Assembly: GCF_036898095.1 (NCBI RefSeq) | Contig: NC_090744.1 | Coordinates: 95,213,559-95,277,558 of the forward strand | Direction: 5' to 3' | DNA length: 64,000 bases | Origin: Palaemon carinicauda | Taxonomy: Eukaryota; Arthropoda; Malacostraca; Decapoda; Palaemonidae | In this document: piece after piece, positions 31,010-64,000 of the stretch | Layout: each line of letters begins with the position of its first letter | Position numbering within the stretch: the first letter of the stretch is position 1 | Notes under the pieces: generated by a model | Told to the model about the DNA's origin: nothing | What the model saw: only the letters and a program-made list of their open reading frames with translations | The model's database searches: none | Program-made: the position numbers and the translations under genes

Positions 31010-31650
31010 TCCTCATCGCACAATCCTGAACGATCGCCCTCATGCGGATGCTGATCACCATCGCACCCTTTCACGCGATCATTTACCTGCGCATGCTGCT
31101 CGCCATCGCACAACCCTGAACGATTGCCCGCTTACGCATGCTGCTCCTCATCGCACCACCCTGAACGATCGCCCTCCTGCAGATGCTGATCACCATCGCA
31201 CCCTTTCACGCGATCATTCACCTGCGCATGCTGCTCGCCATCGCACAACCCTGAACGATTGCCCGCTTACGCATGCTGCTCCTCATCGCACAACCCTGAA
31301 CGATCGCCCTCTTGCGGATGCTGATCACCATCGCACCCTTTCACGCGATCATTCACCTGCGCATGCTGCTCGCCATCGCACAACCCTGAACGATTGCCCG
31401 CCTACGCATGCTGCTCCTCATCGCACCACCCTGAACGATCGCCCTCCTGCAGATGCTGATCACCATCGCACCCTTTCACGCGATCATTCACCTGCGCATG
31501 CTGCTCGCCATCGCACAACCCTGCACGATTGCCCGCTTACGCATGCTGCTCCTCATCGCACAACCCTGAACGCTCGCCCTCTTGCAGATGCTGATCACCA
31601 TCGCACCCTATCACGCGATCATTCACCTACACATGCTGCTCGCCATCGCT
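31010..31650. repeat. 135-bp higher-order repeat (3 x 45 bp), about 4.7 copies
   Basis: Each 135-bp block holds three related 45-bp units starting ATGCTG[A/C]TC: one ending with TTTCACGCGATCATTCAC, one with GAACGATTGCCCGC, one with GAACGATCGCCCTC. The open frame 30969-31919 runs through it as a 45-residue repeat rich in His, Arg and Asp. The 45-bp units are relatives of the neighbouring 34-bp unit. Confidence 0.9.
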
Positions 31651-31704
31651 TACCGCCAGCGATCTTCTTCACCTACGCGGCAGCACGATCCCTCGCCGTC
31701 ACGC

Positions 31705-31870
31705 CCATTCGCCTGCGCGCCCGCGCGATCGCTCGCCTGCGCGCCCGCGCGATCGCTCGCCTGCGCGCCCGCGCGATCGCTCGCCTGCGCGCCCGCGCGA
31801 CCGCTCGCCTGCGCGCCCGCGCGACCACTCGCCTGTGCGCCCGCGCGACCATTCGCCTTTGCGCGACCGT
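31705..31870. repeat. 24-bp repeat encoding RPRDRSPA in the probable Gag frame
   Basis: About six units of GCCTGCGCGCCCGCGCGATCGCTC with drift. In the frame that stays open to 32083 it reads RPRDRSPA repeats, then RPRDHSPLRDRSPSRDHSS, an RS/RD-type basic segment. The other frames are alanine-rich artefacts. Confidence 0.85.
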
Positions 31871-32039
31871 TCGCCCTCGCGCGACCATAGTTCGCGGCGA
31901 ATTCCACAGCCGGTGGTAGCAGCAGGGACGCGTGCTCCTAGGCGGCACTCGGGATCACCTCCATCCAAGCACAGGTTGGTAGTGCAGGACGAAGACAGGT
32001 CAGTACAGCATTCTTCCCACCTTCTTTTCAGGCAGGAAC

Positions 32040-33000
32040 CGTCGTGTCCTCTCCAAAGGATCGCCCGATCCCTTTCACCTTAGCGAGGATTTCGGACTCT
32101 GTGTCCTTGGAGCAGCAGACATGGTTTGATCCGCTGGCACGGGCGTTAATGAGGGTTATGAAACCAGCACTCACCGGCCAGGGTAACAAACCAGCGGCTG
32201 TCTCTCCTACGCTGAAGAGAAAGAGAGGAGTGGACTTCGTGGTGACTTCCCCCAGGGCGAAGTTGGTTCCCAAGAGGTCGGTCTCGAGGGTCCCCTCTCC
32301 TGCACGAGTACTCTCTCCTTCTCCCGCCCTGGAAGGATTTTTGGCGGGGGGGGCTTTCCGTTGAAGATTTCTCCATCGGACAAGGGGTGACTGCTTACCT
32401 CTTCCTCTGGGAGCTTACCAGGTTCTTTCCCTCCTCGGTTACGGCCCGAGGTTTGGTTCAAGGAAGCTACAGGAAGATCAAGGGTACTTTCCTCCTCTCG
32501 AGCTCAGGCACCTTGGCCTTTCGTCGTTAAGTATCTACTTGCGGACAAGCTCGATGTTGTACCATCTGGACGCACTGACTGAAGGCTTCCTTCGGGTGTC
32601 TCATCTGTGGAGGTCAACGACCTCAGACACCCTTCCATCCTTGAGAAGAGTTTTGTCTTTGCCCAAGGACAGAGACTTAAACATCTGCTGTGCGGAGTAA
32701 ATCGACTTCCGGTTTCACTCCTCCAAGGCGCTTTCTTCCAGACTCTGCAGGGCTCCAGCTCCCTTTTCTTTCAACCACGTCGGCCTAAGTTATCGGCTAC
32801 GACAACTGGGACAAGGTGTCCAATTGCAGTTTCCTCCTGTCAGGAACAGATGGCACGGGAGACTCCCCCTGGGGGGCATAGTCCTAAAAGGAGTTCACGA
32901 ACTCTAGGATTGCAGGTTTTTTCACTGGGAGGATGCTTAAGGTTACTCATCCGAATGACAGCTTCCCGATGCCCATTCCCGCACAATCTCTGTGAGTAGC
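32040..33000 (+). pseudogene. DIRS-C Gag C-terminal region, broken
   Basis: Shifted frames give LKRKRGVDFVVTSPRAKLVP, then VEVNDLRHPSILEKSFVFAQ and VSLLQGAFFQTLQGSSSLFF, helical and basic pieces upstream of RT. No single frame is intact. Confidence 0.5.
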
Positions 33001-33149
33001 CAAGGATATCGCGCCTGCCGTCTCTGTCAGCGAATTCAGTGTCTCTGAACCTCTATGCCATAGCATCAGCAGAGTTGCCCGGTTGGGCAGAATGATCCAT
33101 ACCTTAGGCGAAGGTCTTCCTTAGGATCATCGACGGCTTCACCCCCGGC

Positions 33150-33900
33150 CCCCTCAGTCGATCCTTTCTTGTAAGGAAGGATCTGAGAGGGGATGTCCAT
33201 AGTCGACCTCTCAGCCCTGATCAAGTTTGTCGAACAAACTTCGGCCAGCGTAGACCAGCAGAATCGATCAGACTGGTAACGAGGCGACAGGACTCCTTTA
33301 ACCCTGGATCGGAAGGACGGGTACTTTCAGTTTCCATTCCATCCATCTTCCAGGGTGCTCGTCGAATTCAGCCTAAACTGCAAGTATTCCTGCTTATGAT
33401 GCAGTGTGGCTATCCCGCCGTGGCATAGCAGGTTTGTTTCCCCAGAGAACTCTCCCTGCCTTCCTCTTGGCCGCTCAGGTGCAGACTTCCGCCTCCTCTG
33501 CTGTTTGGAGGGCTGGTCAACTCCGGTAGGCTCGGGTTTCGACCTTCTTCAGCGCCGGGAAAAGCTTCCGAATGCTGACCATGAGTGTGGGCTCATGGTA
33601 TTTTGCTTGGAGCCTTCTCTTCCTCTGCCTCAACATCTGGAGTATCTGGCCATGATATTGAGTCAACCGCCTTACCACGTTGGAAACCCCGCTTCTCGTC
33701 CGTCCAGCGAGGTTAAGCAACGTCGGTACTTGGATGGGTGACCACCTGGGGACGCCAGATTCTGTTACCACATCCTCCGAGCCTTCCTTTCGGTTGACTG
33801 TGGCAAGACTGAGGAGAGTCGCAGTACCTGTTCTCAGTCAAGCAGAGTTTTCAGCCCTACCTTGGAACGTTTCCTAGTTCTTCTTTCCTCATTGACCCGT
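33150..33900 (+). pseudogene. DIRS-C reverse transcriptase, broken and interrupted
   Basis: Pieces are SIVDLSALIKFVEQTSAS, RKDGYFQFPFHPSSRVLVEF (compare DLRDAYFHIPIHSDSQPFLR in DIRS-B) and LEYLAMILSQPP (compare IMYLGMEI). The 5S-like block then interrupts, and the region resumes as ILRAFLSVDCGKTEESRS. The region where YLDD should lie is unreadable. Confidence 0.65.
33663..33770 (+). rRNA. 5S rRNA-like fragment (pseudogene) inside DIRS-C RT
   Basis: Reads TCAACCGCCTTACCACGTTG, then CTTCTCGTCCGTCC, GAGGTTAAGCAACGTCGG, then TACTTGGATGGGTGACCACC and TGGGGACGCCAGATTCTGTT. It follows the animal 5S rRNA order including the internal-promoter C box, but lacks about 10 bases between the A box and TACTTGG. 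Both ends of 5S are recognisable, so almost the full gene length is represented. It is a pseudogene: the deletion removes part of helix IV and loop E. Whether it is in other copies of this DIRS family cannot be seen here. Confidence 0.85.
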
Positions 33901-33999
33901 TTATAGTCCGAACGGTCGCCTCAGGATAAGTTCCATGTGGGGCGATCCAAGTTCCGGTGGCTTCAGGCAATGTTTAACCGGACTCCCTGGCCCTATGGG

Positions 34000-35150
34000 A
34001 CCAGCGGAACTATTAAACCTGCAATGGGTGTTGACCTATGGAGCCTCTTGATGGTAGTGGATATTCTCGTCCTTTCCCCACATTCTTGATGCGGTTCTCG
34101 GACTCGTCAAAGGAAAGGGGGGGGGGGCATGTTCCGGTCCAGGCCTATGGTCAAGACCTGAAGGATACCTCTCCATCATTCAGGCAGGCTTAAGGGCCTT
34201 AGTCTGGCCCCTCTTCAGATCCTACCGCTCCTGCCAAGTCGCCCCGTTGCGTGTCGACTTCATGCTAACCAGCAGGGGACGCATTTTCACACCTTCACAT
34301 CTTGCAGTAGAGATACCGGGATGATTGAGATTCTCTCAATTCCACCATCGGCTCTCTCATTCCAGGCAGGGGAATGTTTCTCTCAGACTATCCGAGCAGA
34401 GCCTCATAGAGAGAGTGTACCTAGGGGTCTTTGACCTTGGGTAACCAGCAAGTGCTGGTCTGGGGGACCTGATCGCGACAGCTTGGAACCTCAAGCTTCC
34501 GCTAGTTTTCCCCCCAGTCTCAGACCCCGAGACTCTGGCAAGATGCATTCCGGTGATGGTGGGACAACTTCGACGCCTGCGTCTTCCCTCCTTTTTGTCT
34601 GCGGACAATGGGTCTCAACAAAACCAGGTTGTCTGTCAACCTTTCAATGGGAGAGCTCCACTGGGACTATGCGCAGAACGGTTTCTGGACCCTCTGCTTC
34701 CCCTGACGGAACTCCCGGGAGAGCTTTCCCACGGCGCAGACTACTCAAGCAACCACACTGCGACATCTCTCCCGAACCGGGGCGTCGCTTCGGCTTCATG
34801 CCTGGAGACACTACGCTTCCTCCTCTAGAAGAGACAACCCGCTACAGTCGCGGTACGGAGGTCGCGTCATCTGCGATAGTCATCCACAGGGGTCTCCCAG
34901 GCAAAGTGAAGAGTCTAAGGTGGTTGGTGCCGTGGGAGATATACCTCTTCCCGTGAGGCCTCTTCTCCAGCAATAACGGTCTTATGGCCTTTCGGCGGGA
35001 GGAAACTCCTTTCCGCTCTTGGCAATGAAGCCTGTCGCTCAGCCTTTCCCTGACCTTCAGGCTTAAAGGAATAACTTTTTCCTGCCCGCTGGATCTATCC
35101 TCGCTCATGCGAAGCTACGATCGTCCCTGCCCTAGTCGGAGGAAGACCTC
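34000..35150 (+). pseudogene. DIRS-C RNase H / methyltransferase remnants, unreadable
   Basis: By position this should hold RNase H and the methyltransferase-like domain. Several frames are partly open (34483-34956, 34553-34828), but I cannot read diagnostic motifs with confidence. It is probably too frameshifted. Confidence 0.3.
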
Positions 35151-35159
35151 CAACTTGGA

Positions 35160-35870
35160 GCATGGCTCGGACTTTTAGTCCTTTAAGAGATCTTCTCAAG
35201 ACCCTTTTACGACAGGCCTCGGATTGTATTCCGCCTTGGGTCTTCTGCTCACTCTGGCCACGGCCAGTGTGTAAGCAATCTTCTTGGTCTCTTACTACTT
35301 CCCCCCTTTCTAAGGAAGAGGGGAAGGCAACATTCAGGCTCGCTCCTGAGTTGTTGGCTAGACTCAGAATCTGAGGGTCCCGACCCTTCGGTCCGATTCA
35401 TTCAAGATTTTGAGTCTCCATTCTGTGTCTGATGTCCCAAGACCTTCTCTTTCTTGCCAGTACAGGAATCGAGAGGTTAGCGCTGGGAACAGCTGCAGTT
35501 TGGCCTCAGTTGCAGCCGATTTGGGAACACAAGGAGGACATGGGGGGAGAGTCACCAGTATACCTCTTCAGCCCGGACTCAAGGACATTCATCTCGACCT
35601 GTCTTCAGACCCTCCCCCGTCACGTCGCTCTACAGCACGATGTTGGATACATCGCAACGTCCCTCGCCTTCGAGTAATACTACTCTGTGACGCAGGTGCT
35701 ACAAGCTGGAGTCTGGAAGCGTCTGATGACCTTCGCAGCCCGCTTCCTGCAGGGCGTGACCCACAGGAGTCTCGATACGTTTTCTATCGCTCTGTGGTGG
35801 CTACACAACAGCTGGTCTAACCTCAGGCTCCTTTTTGGACAGGTAGCAGAAGGTTGAGGGCATTGTTATC
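35160..35870 (+). pseudogene. DIRS-C tyrosine recombinase, broken, catalytic residues changed
   Basis: The block HDVGYIATSLAF aligns with HEVRALATSVAF of DIRS-B, so the Arg of His-x-x-Arg reads Gly. VLQAGVWKRLMTFAARFLQG aligns with IMDATYWRSKSVFASFYLKD, so the catalytic Tyr reads Phe. The end VVATQQLV matches the DIRS recombinase C-terminus. A frameshift lies between the last two blocks. Confidence 0.65.
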
Positions 35871-36300
35871 AGGTTTTAGTCTGCATGAACGAAAGAAGTA
35901 TGTCTGGCCCTTACTTCTTTCATCATCATCCCCTCTACGGGGAAGCAGCATCCTGGTCTCTGCATAGCTGACCTCGAACCTCTGCAGGTAAACCATGCTT
36001 CCTTGTGTTCCGAGTATTGAGTCAATACTGTCGCGTCCCCCATACCCTGACGAGGTGGTATTGGGAACGTCCTAACCCAGAGTTCCTTCTGGAACTCCAG
36101 GTCAACTGCCTAAGACGGGTCACACTTCTTCCTTCACACACAAGCTTACGTAGGCCACATGGTTCCTTGCGGTGCAAGGAACTTGTGAGGTGCAGGGACT
36201 CCTTTTCTCGAGTGCGACTCACTCGGATTCTGAGTCCCCGGGTAAAGCCAAAGCCAGTATGGCTGGGGACTTTCCACCCTTCCTAAGGGATAAGTCACCC

Positions 36301-36396
36301 TTTGTAAATAGCGTGGTTTGTATTTCGGTTACGGAACAAATGACAAATTCGAAGATAATTTGTATTTTTCCTAACCATACAAACCTTAGCTATTTA
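36301..36396 (+). repeat. DIRS-C internal complementary region
   Basis: GCGTGGTTTGTATTTCGG and TTACGGAACAAA are the complement of 27980-28020. AATTCGAAGATAATTTGT and TTTTTCCTAACCATACAA are the complement of 36600-36655. The two share an AAA/TTT trinucleotide at the junction. Confidence 0.9.
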
Positions 36397-36443
36397 CACA
36401 TATTTGCCCGCCAGCCCTGTCCCCCAAGACAAGTCCTACCTCT

Positions 36444-36655
36444 AAGTGAAAGTGAGTATTCACCTGTGTGTGAGGGGGAGGAGGGGTAGCTAGCTACCAC
36501 TCCCCTACCCCCCCGCTAACTAGCGCGGGGGTAATACACCCTCGTTAAATTCTAATGGCTCGCCATTTCAGCTACGCTAAAAGTAATAACCCTTTGTAAA
36601 TAGCTAAGGTTTGTATGGTTAGGAAAAATACAAATTATCTTCGAATTTGTCATTT
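36444..36655 (+). repeat. DIRS-C 3' inverted terminal repeat
   Basis: Inverse of 27980-28168. It ends TCTTCGAATTTGTCATTT, 297 bp before the first coding exon of ELYS. Confidence 0.9.
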
Positions 36656-36952
36656 CTTGGAGTGCGCACTTTATTATGCTGATGTTTATCAGGGATTGAA
36701 AGTTGTTTTTTTTATAGTATGGGAAGAAGTTTCTCATGCTAGTCTGTATTATTGTTACTCTACAGTATTTTATTCCTTGAATTGGTCACAATATGATAAA
36801 AAGGTATTGCATATACTGTATGTACTGTGTAGGCAACTTGATTTTGAGACTAATAGCAAAAGATTACACTAACATGACATTGGTATGAATGAAATTGCTG
36901 ACAATAATAGTGGTGGTTTTGATATAAATATAACTAAGTTCTTATCTTGCAG

Positions 36953-61723
<24,771 letters not shown>

Positions 61724-62089
61724 GTGTGATGGCGATAAATGTTTCTGTGCATTGCATCAAAATGTTCATCCTCCAGATTTTCCCTGTTACAGTGTTTACA
61801 GTTAGACATAAGACAGTTATTCTTCAATCTATTCTTCAATCTATTCATTATAGAACTAATGCTAGGGCTTCTTCTTTGCTTTTTTTATATATTTTGGATC
61901 TTATTAACATTATGCAAGAGAAAGGGATCAGTGTGAGACCTCGATGATTGTCATAGTAAGGAGGGAAGTTAGAAAAAAGTGCTGAAATTATTCCATGCGT
62001 AATTGTCTTTAGCAAATTACTTAGTTTTACCAACAGAATTTGAGGAAGTAATGGTGGAAATGTTTCGACTCAGTAGAATAGTGCTCGGT
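61724..62089. other. ELYS intron 13, proximal part
   Basis: No gene seen. Short open frames on both strands lack signatures. Confidence 0.6.
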
Positions 62090-63028
62090 TAATGTGGGTA
62101 AGAGTAAGGTTATGAGATGTACGAGAAGGGAAGGTGGTGCAAGGTTGAATGTCATGTTGAATGGAGAGTTACTTGAGGAGGTGGATCAGTTTAAGTACTT
62201 GGGGTCTGCTGTTGCAGCAAATGGTGGAGTGGAAGCTGATGTATGTCAGAGAGTGAATGAAGGTTGCAAAGTGTTGGGGGCAGTTAAGGGAGTAGTAAAA
62301 AATAGAGGGTTGGGCATGAATGTAAAGAGAGTTCTATATGAGAAAGTGATTGTACCAACTGTTATGTATGGATCGGAGTTGTGGGGAATGAAAGTGATGG
62401 AGAGACAGAAATTGAATGTGTTTGAGATGAAGTGTCTAAGGAGTATGGCTGGTGTATCTCGAGTAGATAGGGTTAGGAACGAAGTGGTGAGGGTGAGAAC
62501 GGGTGTAAGAAATGAGTTAGCGGCTAGAGTGGATATGAATGTGTTGAGGTGGTTTGGCCATGTTGAGAGAATGGAAAGTGGCTGTCTGCTAAAGAAGGTG
62601 ATGAATGCAAGAGTTTATGGGAGAAGTACAAGAGGAAGGCCAAGGTTTGGGTGGATGGATGGTGTGAAGAAAGCTCTGGGTGATAGGAGGATAGATGTGA
62701 GAGAGGCAAGAGAGCGTGTTAGAAATAGGAATGAATGGCGAGCGATTGTGACGCAGTTCCGGTAGGCCCTGCTGCTTCCTCTGGTGCCTTAGATGACCGC
62801 GAAGGTAGCAGCAGTAGTGGACTCAGCAGTATTAAGCTTCATCTGTGGTGGAAAATGTGGGAGGTTGGGCTGTGGCACCTTAGCAGTACCAGCTGAACTC
62901 GGCTGAGTCCCTGGTTAGGCTGGAGGAACGTAGAGAGTAGAGGTCCCCTTTTTTGTTTTGTTTCTTGTTGATGTCGGCTACCCCCCAAAATTGGGGGAAG
63001 TGCCTTGGTATATGGATGGATGGATGGT
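62090..63028 (+). mobile_element. 5'-truncated non-LTR retrotransposon, copy 2
   Basis: Same family as 58268-59665, about 97-98% identical by eye, truncated further at the 5' side (starts AATGTGGGTAAGAGTAAGG). It ends with TGCCTTGGTATATGGATGG and a (TGGA)n tail. Confidence 0.9.
62094..62765 (+). CDS. LINE RT C-terminal region, copy 2, open
   Basis: GKSKVMRCTRREGGARLNVM to RNEWRAIVTQFR. It is intact from just after the FADD region to the same stop as copy 1. A handful of substitutions are visible (VDP to VDQ, VDG to VYG). There is no start codon of its own family. Confidence 0.85.
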   Translation: MGKSKVMRCTRREGGARLNVMLNGELLEEVDQFKYLGSAVAANGGVEADVCQRVNEGCKVLGAVKGVVKNRGLGMNVKRVLYEKVIVPTVMYGSELWGMKVMERQKLNVFEMKCLRSMAGVSRVDRVRNEVVRVRTGVRNELAARVDMNVLRWFGHVERMESGCLLKKVMNARVYGRSTRGRPRFGWMDGVKKALGDRRIDVREARERVRNRNEWRAIVTQFR

Positions 63029-63084
63029 AACTTACTTGCACCAAGGTCCATTCTAGCAACATAACAGTTCACCCGCTGGGCCCC

Positions 63085-64000
63085 ATGGAAGGGGAATTCC
63101 TGAAAGAGGAAAAAAGGACAGGCATTTTCACTCTCATCCTTAACTATGGGCACCATAGTGAGTATAGGAATGTGATATCTGGTGTTCCTCAGGGTAGTGT
63201 TCTTGGGCCATTACTTTTCATACTATTTACACATGACATGTGGTTTGGCCTAGAAAACAAGCTCGTTGCATGTGCAGATGATGCTACTATCTTTGCATCA
63301 GTTCCATTTCTTGAATGTAGATCTCGAGTTGTTGAATCCCTTAATAGAGATCTAGCTAAAATTAGTCCATAGTGTAAATTATGAGGCATGAAGTTGAATC
63401 CTTACAAAACTCAAAGTATGATTGTAAGTAGGTCGAGGATAGTGGCTCCTCAACATCTGGATCTCAACATTGAAAATGTTTCTTTAACTATATATGACTT
63501 AAAATTTTAGGTGTGATTCTGGACGGCAAATTTACTTTTGAGAAACAAACTAAGCCAGTGTCGTCTTCAATCGCACAAAAAATTGGTTTATTGAGAAATC
63601 CTTACAAGATTTTTGGTGACCAATCTATTCTGAAGTTTTATAGCTTTCATTCTACCTTGATGATGATGACCTTGTTTCAAGTATTTTTTTCCTGTCTAGT
63701 CTTCAGCTGCTGATTCTCATTTTAATTTTTTTGTTAGGAACTTTGTGGTCTATTGAATTTCTTATTCCTGATCTACATATTAATCTGGTGCCATCGTTCA
63801 ATTAGCTCGTTATGCATGTTGCACAAGAGTTTTCTTAATTCTGACCATCGTTTACATTCAGATCTTCCCCAGTACCATCCATTTCATAGTACTATGTATG
63901 TAGTTAATTCTAATAGTAATGACTTCTCCATCATGAGGCTCAATACTACACAGTATTCTAGAAGTTTTATTCCAGCTGTGACCATGTTGTGGAATGATAT
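63085..64000 (+). pseudogene. CR1-like LINE reverse transcriptase, broken, runs off the window
   Basis: VISGVPQGSVLGPLLFILFT, then ENKLVACADDATIFASVPFL (the ADD box) and, across two stops, GMKLNPYKTQSMIVSRSR. After a frameshift, LGVILDGKFTFEKQTKP-like text and, near the window end, MRLNTTQYSRSFIPAVTMLW appear. The last block matches the LINE end at 52830-53060, so both are one family. It lies in ELYS intron 13. Confidence 0.8.

Larger units (their letters stand above)
27980..36655 (+). mobile_element. DIRS-type retrotransposon C, expanded and decayed
   Basis: The 8.7-kb element has inverted terminal repeats (27980-28168 and 36444-36655) and an internal complementary region at 36301-36396. 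That region joins the complements of the 5' end (TTGTTCCGTAACCGAAATAC) and the 3' end (CAAATTATCTTCGAATTTG). Coding order is Gag (about 28.9-32.4 kb), RT (about 33.1-33.9 kb), RNase H/methyltransferase remnants (34-35 kb) and recombinase (about 35.1-35.8 kb). It is longer than its relatives because of tandem-repeat expansions in Gag and a ~660-bp retroposon insertion (29371-30030). It also holds a 5S rRNA-like fragment (33663-33770). Frames are heavily broken. Confidence 0.85.

Noticed and set aside
30969..31919. 316-residue His/Arg-rich protein
   Set aside because: The frame runs through tandem repeats and ends in an Ala/Arg artefact; the probable Gag frame is a different one (RPRDRSPA).

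Overview
The window is animal nuclear DNA: a nest of transposable elements wrapped around the 5' two-fifths of one host gene. Organism (inference): several DIRS-type tyrosine-recombinase retrotransposons, long (TTA)n-linked retroposons, huge TC/TA microsatellites and an arthropod-like exon set point to a decapod crustacean, probably a shrimp. No species marker is present. Most open frames in the window belong to transposons or simple repeats.

Layout. 0.5-3.25 kb (minus): a decayed Ty3/Gypsy-type element with the integrase upstream of RT and RNase H (Gmr1-like order). 4.1-8.0 kb: tRNA-derived SINE, composite retroposons that end in a CR1-like LINE tail, a LINE RT remnant, and a perfect foldback element. 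8.9-13.45 kb: two Merlin-type DNA transposons in opposite orientation, each with its own 8-bp target duplication, forming a ~2-kb-arm inverted repeat. 14.6-27.2 kb: a decayed DIRS element (DIRS-A) interrupted by a well preserved DIRS element (DIRS-B, 20404-26915) with Gag, RT-RNase H-methyltransferase, tyrosine recombinase, inverted termini and the diagnostic internal complementary region. 27.98-36.66 kb: a third, larger decayed DIRS element (DIRS-C) with expanded tandem repeats in Gag, a retroposon insertion, and a 5S rRNA-like fragment inside its RT region.

36.95-61.7 kb (plus): thirteen coding exons of the host gene ELYS/AHCTF1 (nuclear-pore and chromatin protein), covering the N-terminal beta-propeller and the start of the alpha-helical domain, about 775 residues. 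All exon phases join correctly. The first coding exon ends in a GC donor directly followed by a ~520-bp TC/TA microsatellite. The gene leaves the window at its 3' side. Its introns hold a fourth DIRS copy (DIRS-D, 37985-44639), a hAT/ZBED-type transposase relic, piggyBac-like MITEs, LINE copies and several tandem duplications.

No tRNA gene, CRISPR array or operon is present. The most notable items are the IN-RT-RH gene order, the nested DIRS pair, the 5S fragment in DIRS-C, the two Merlin copies with clean TSDs, and the GC-AG intron beside a giant microsatellite.
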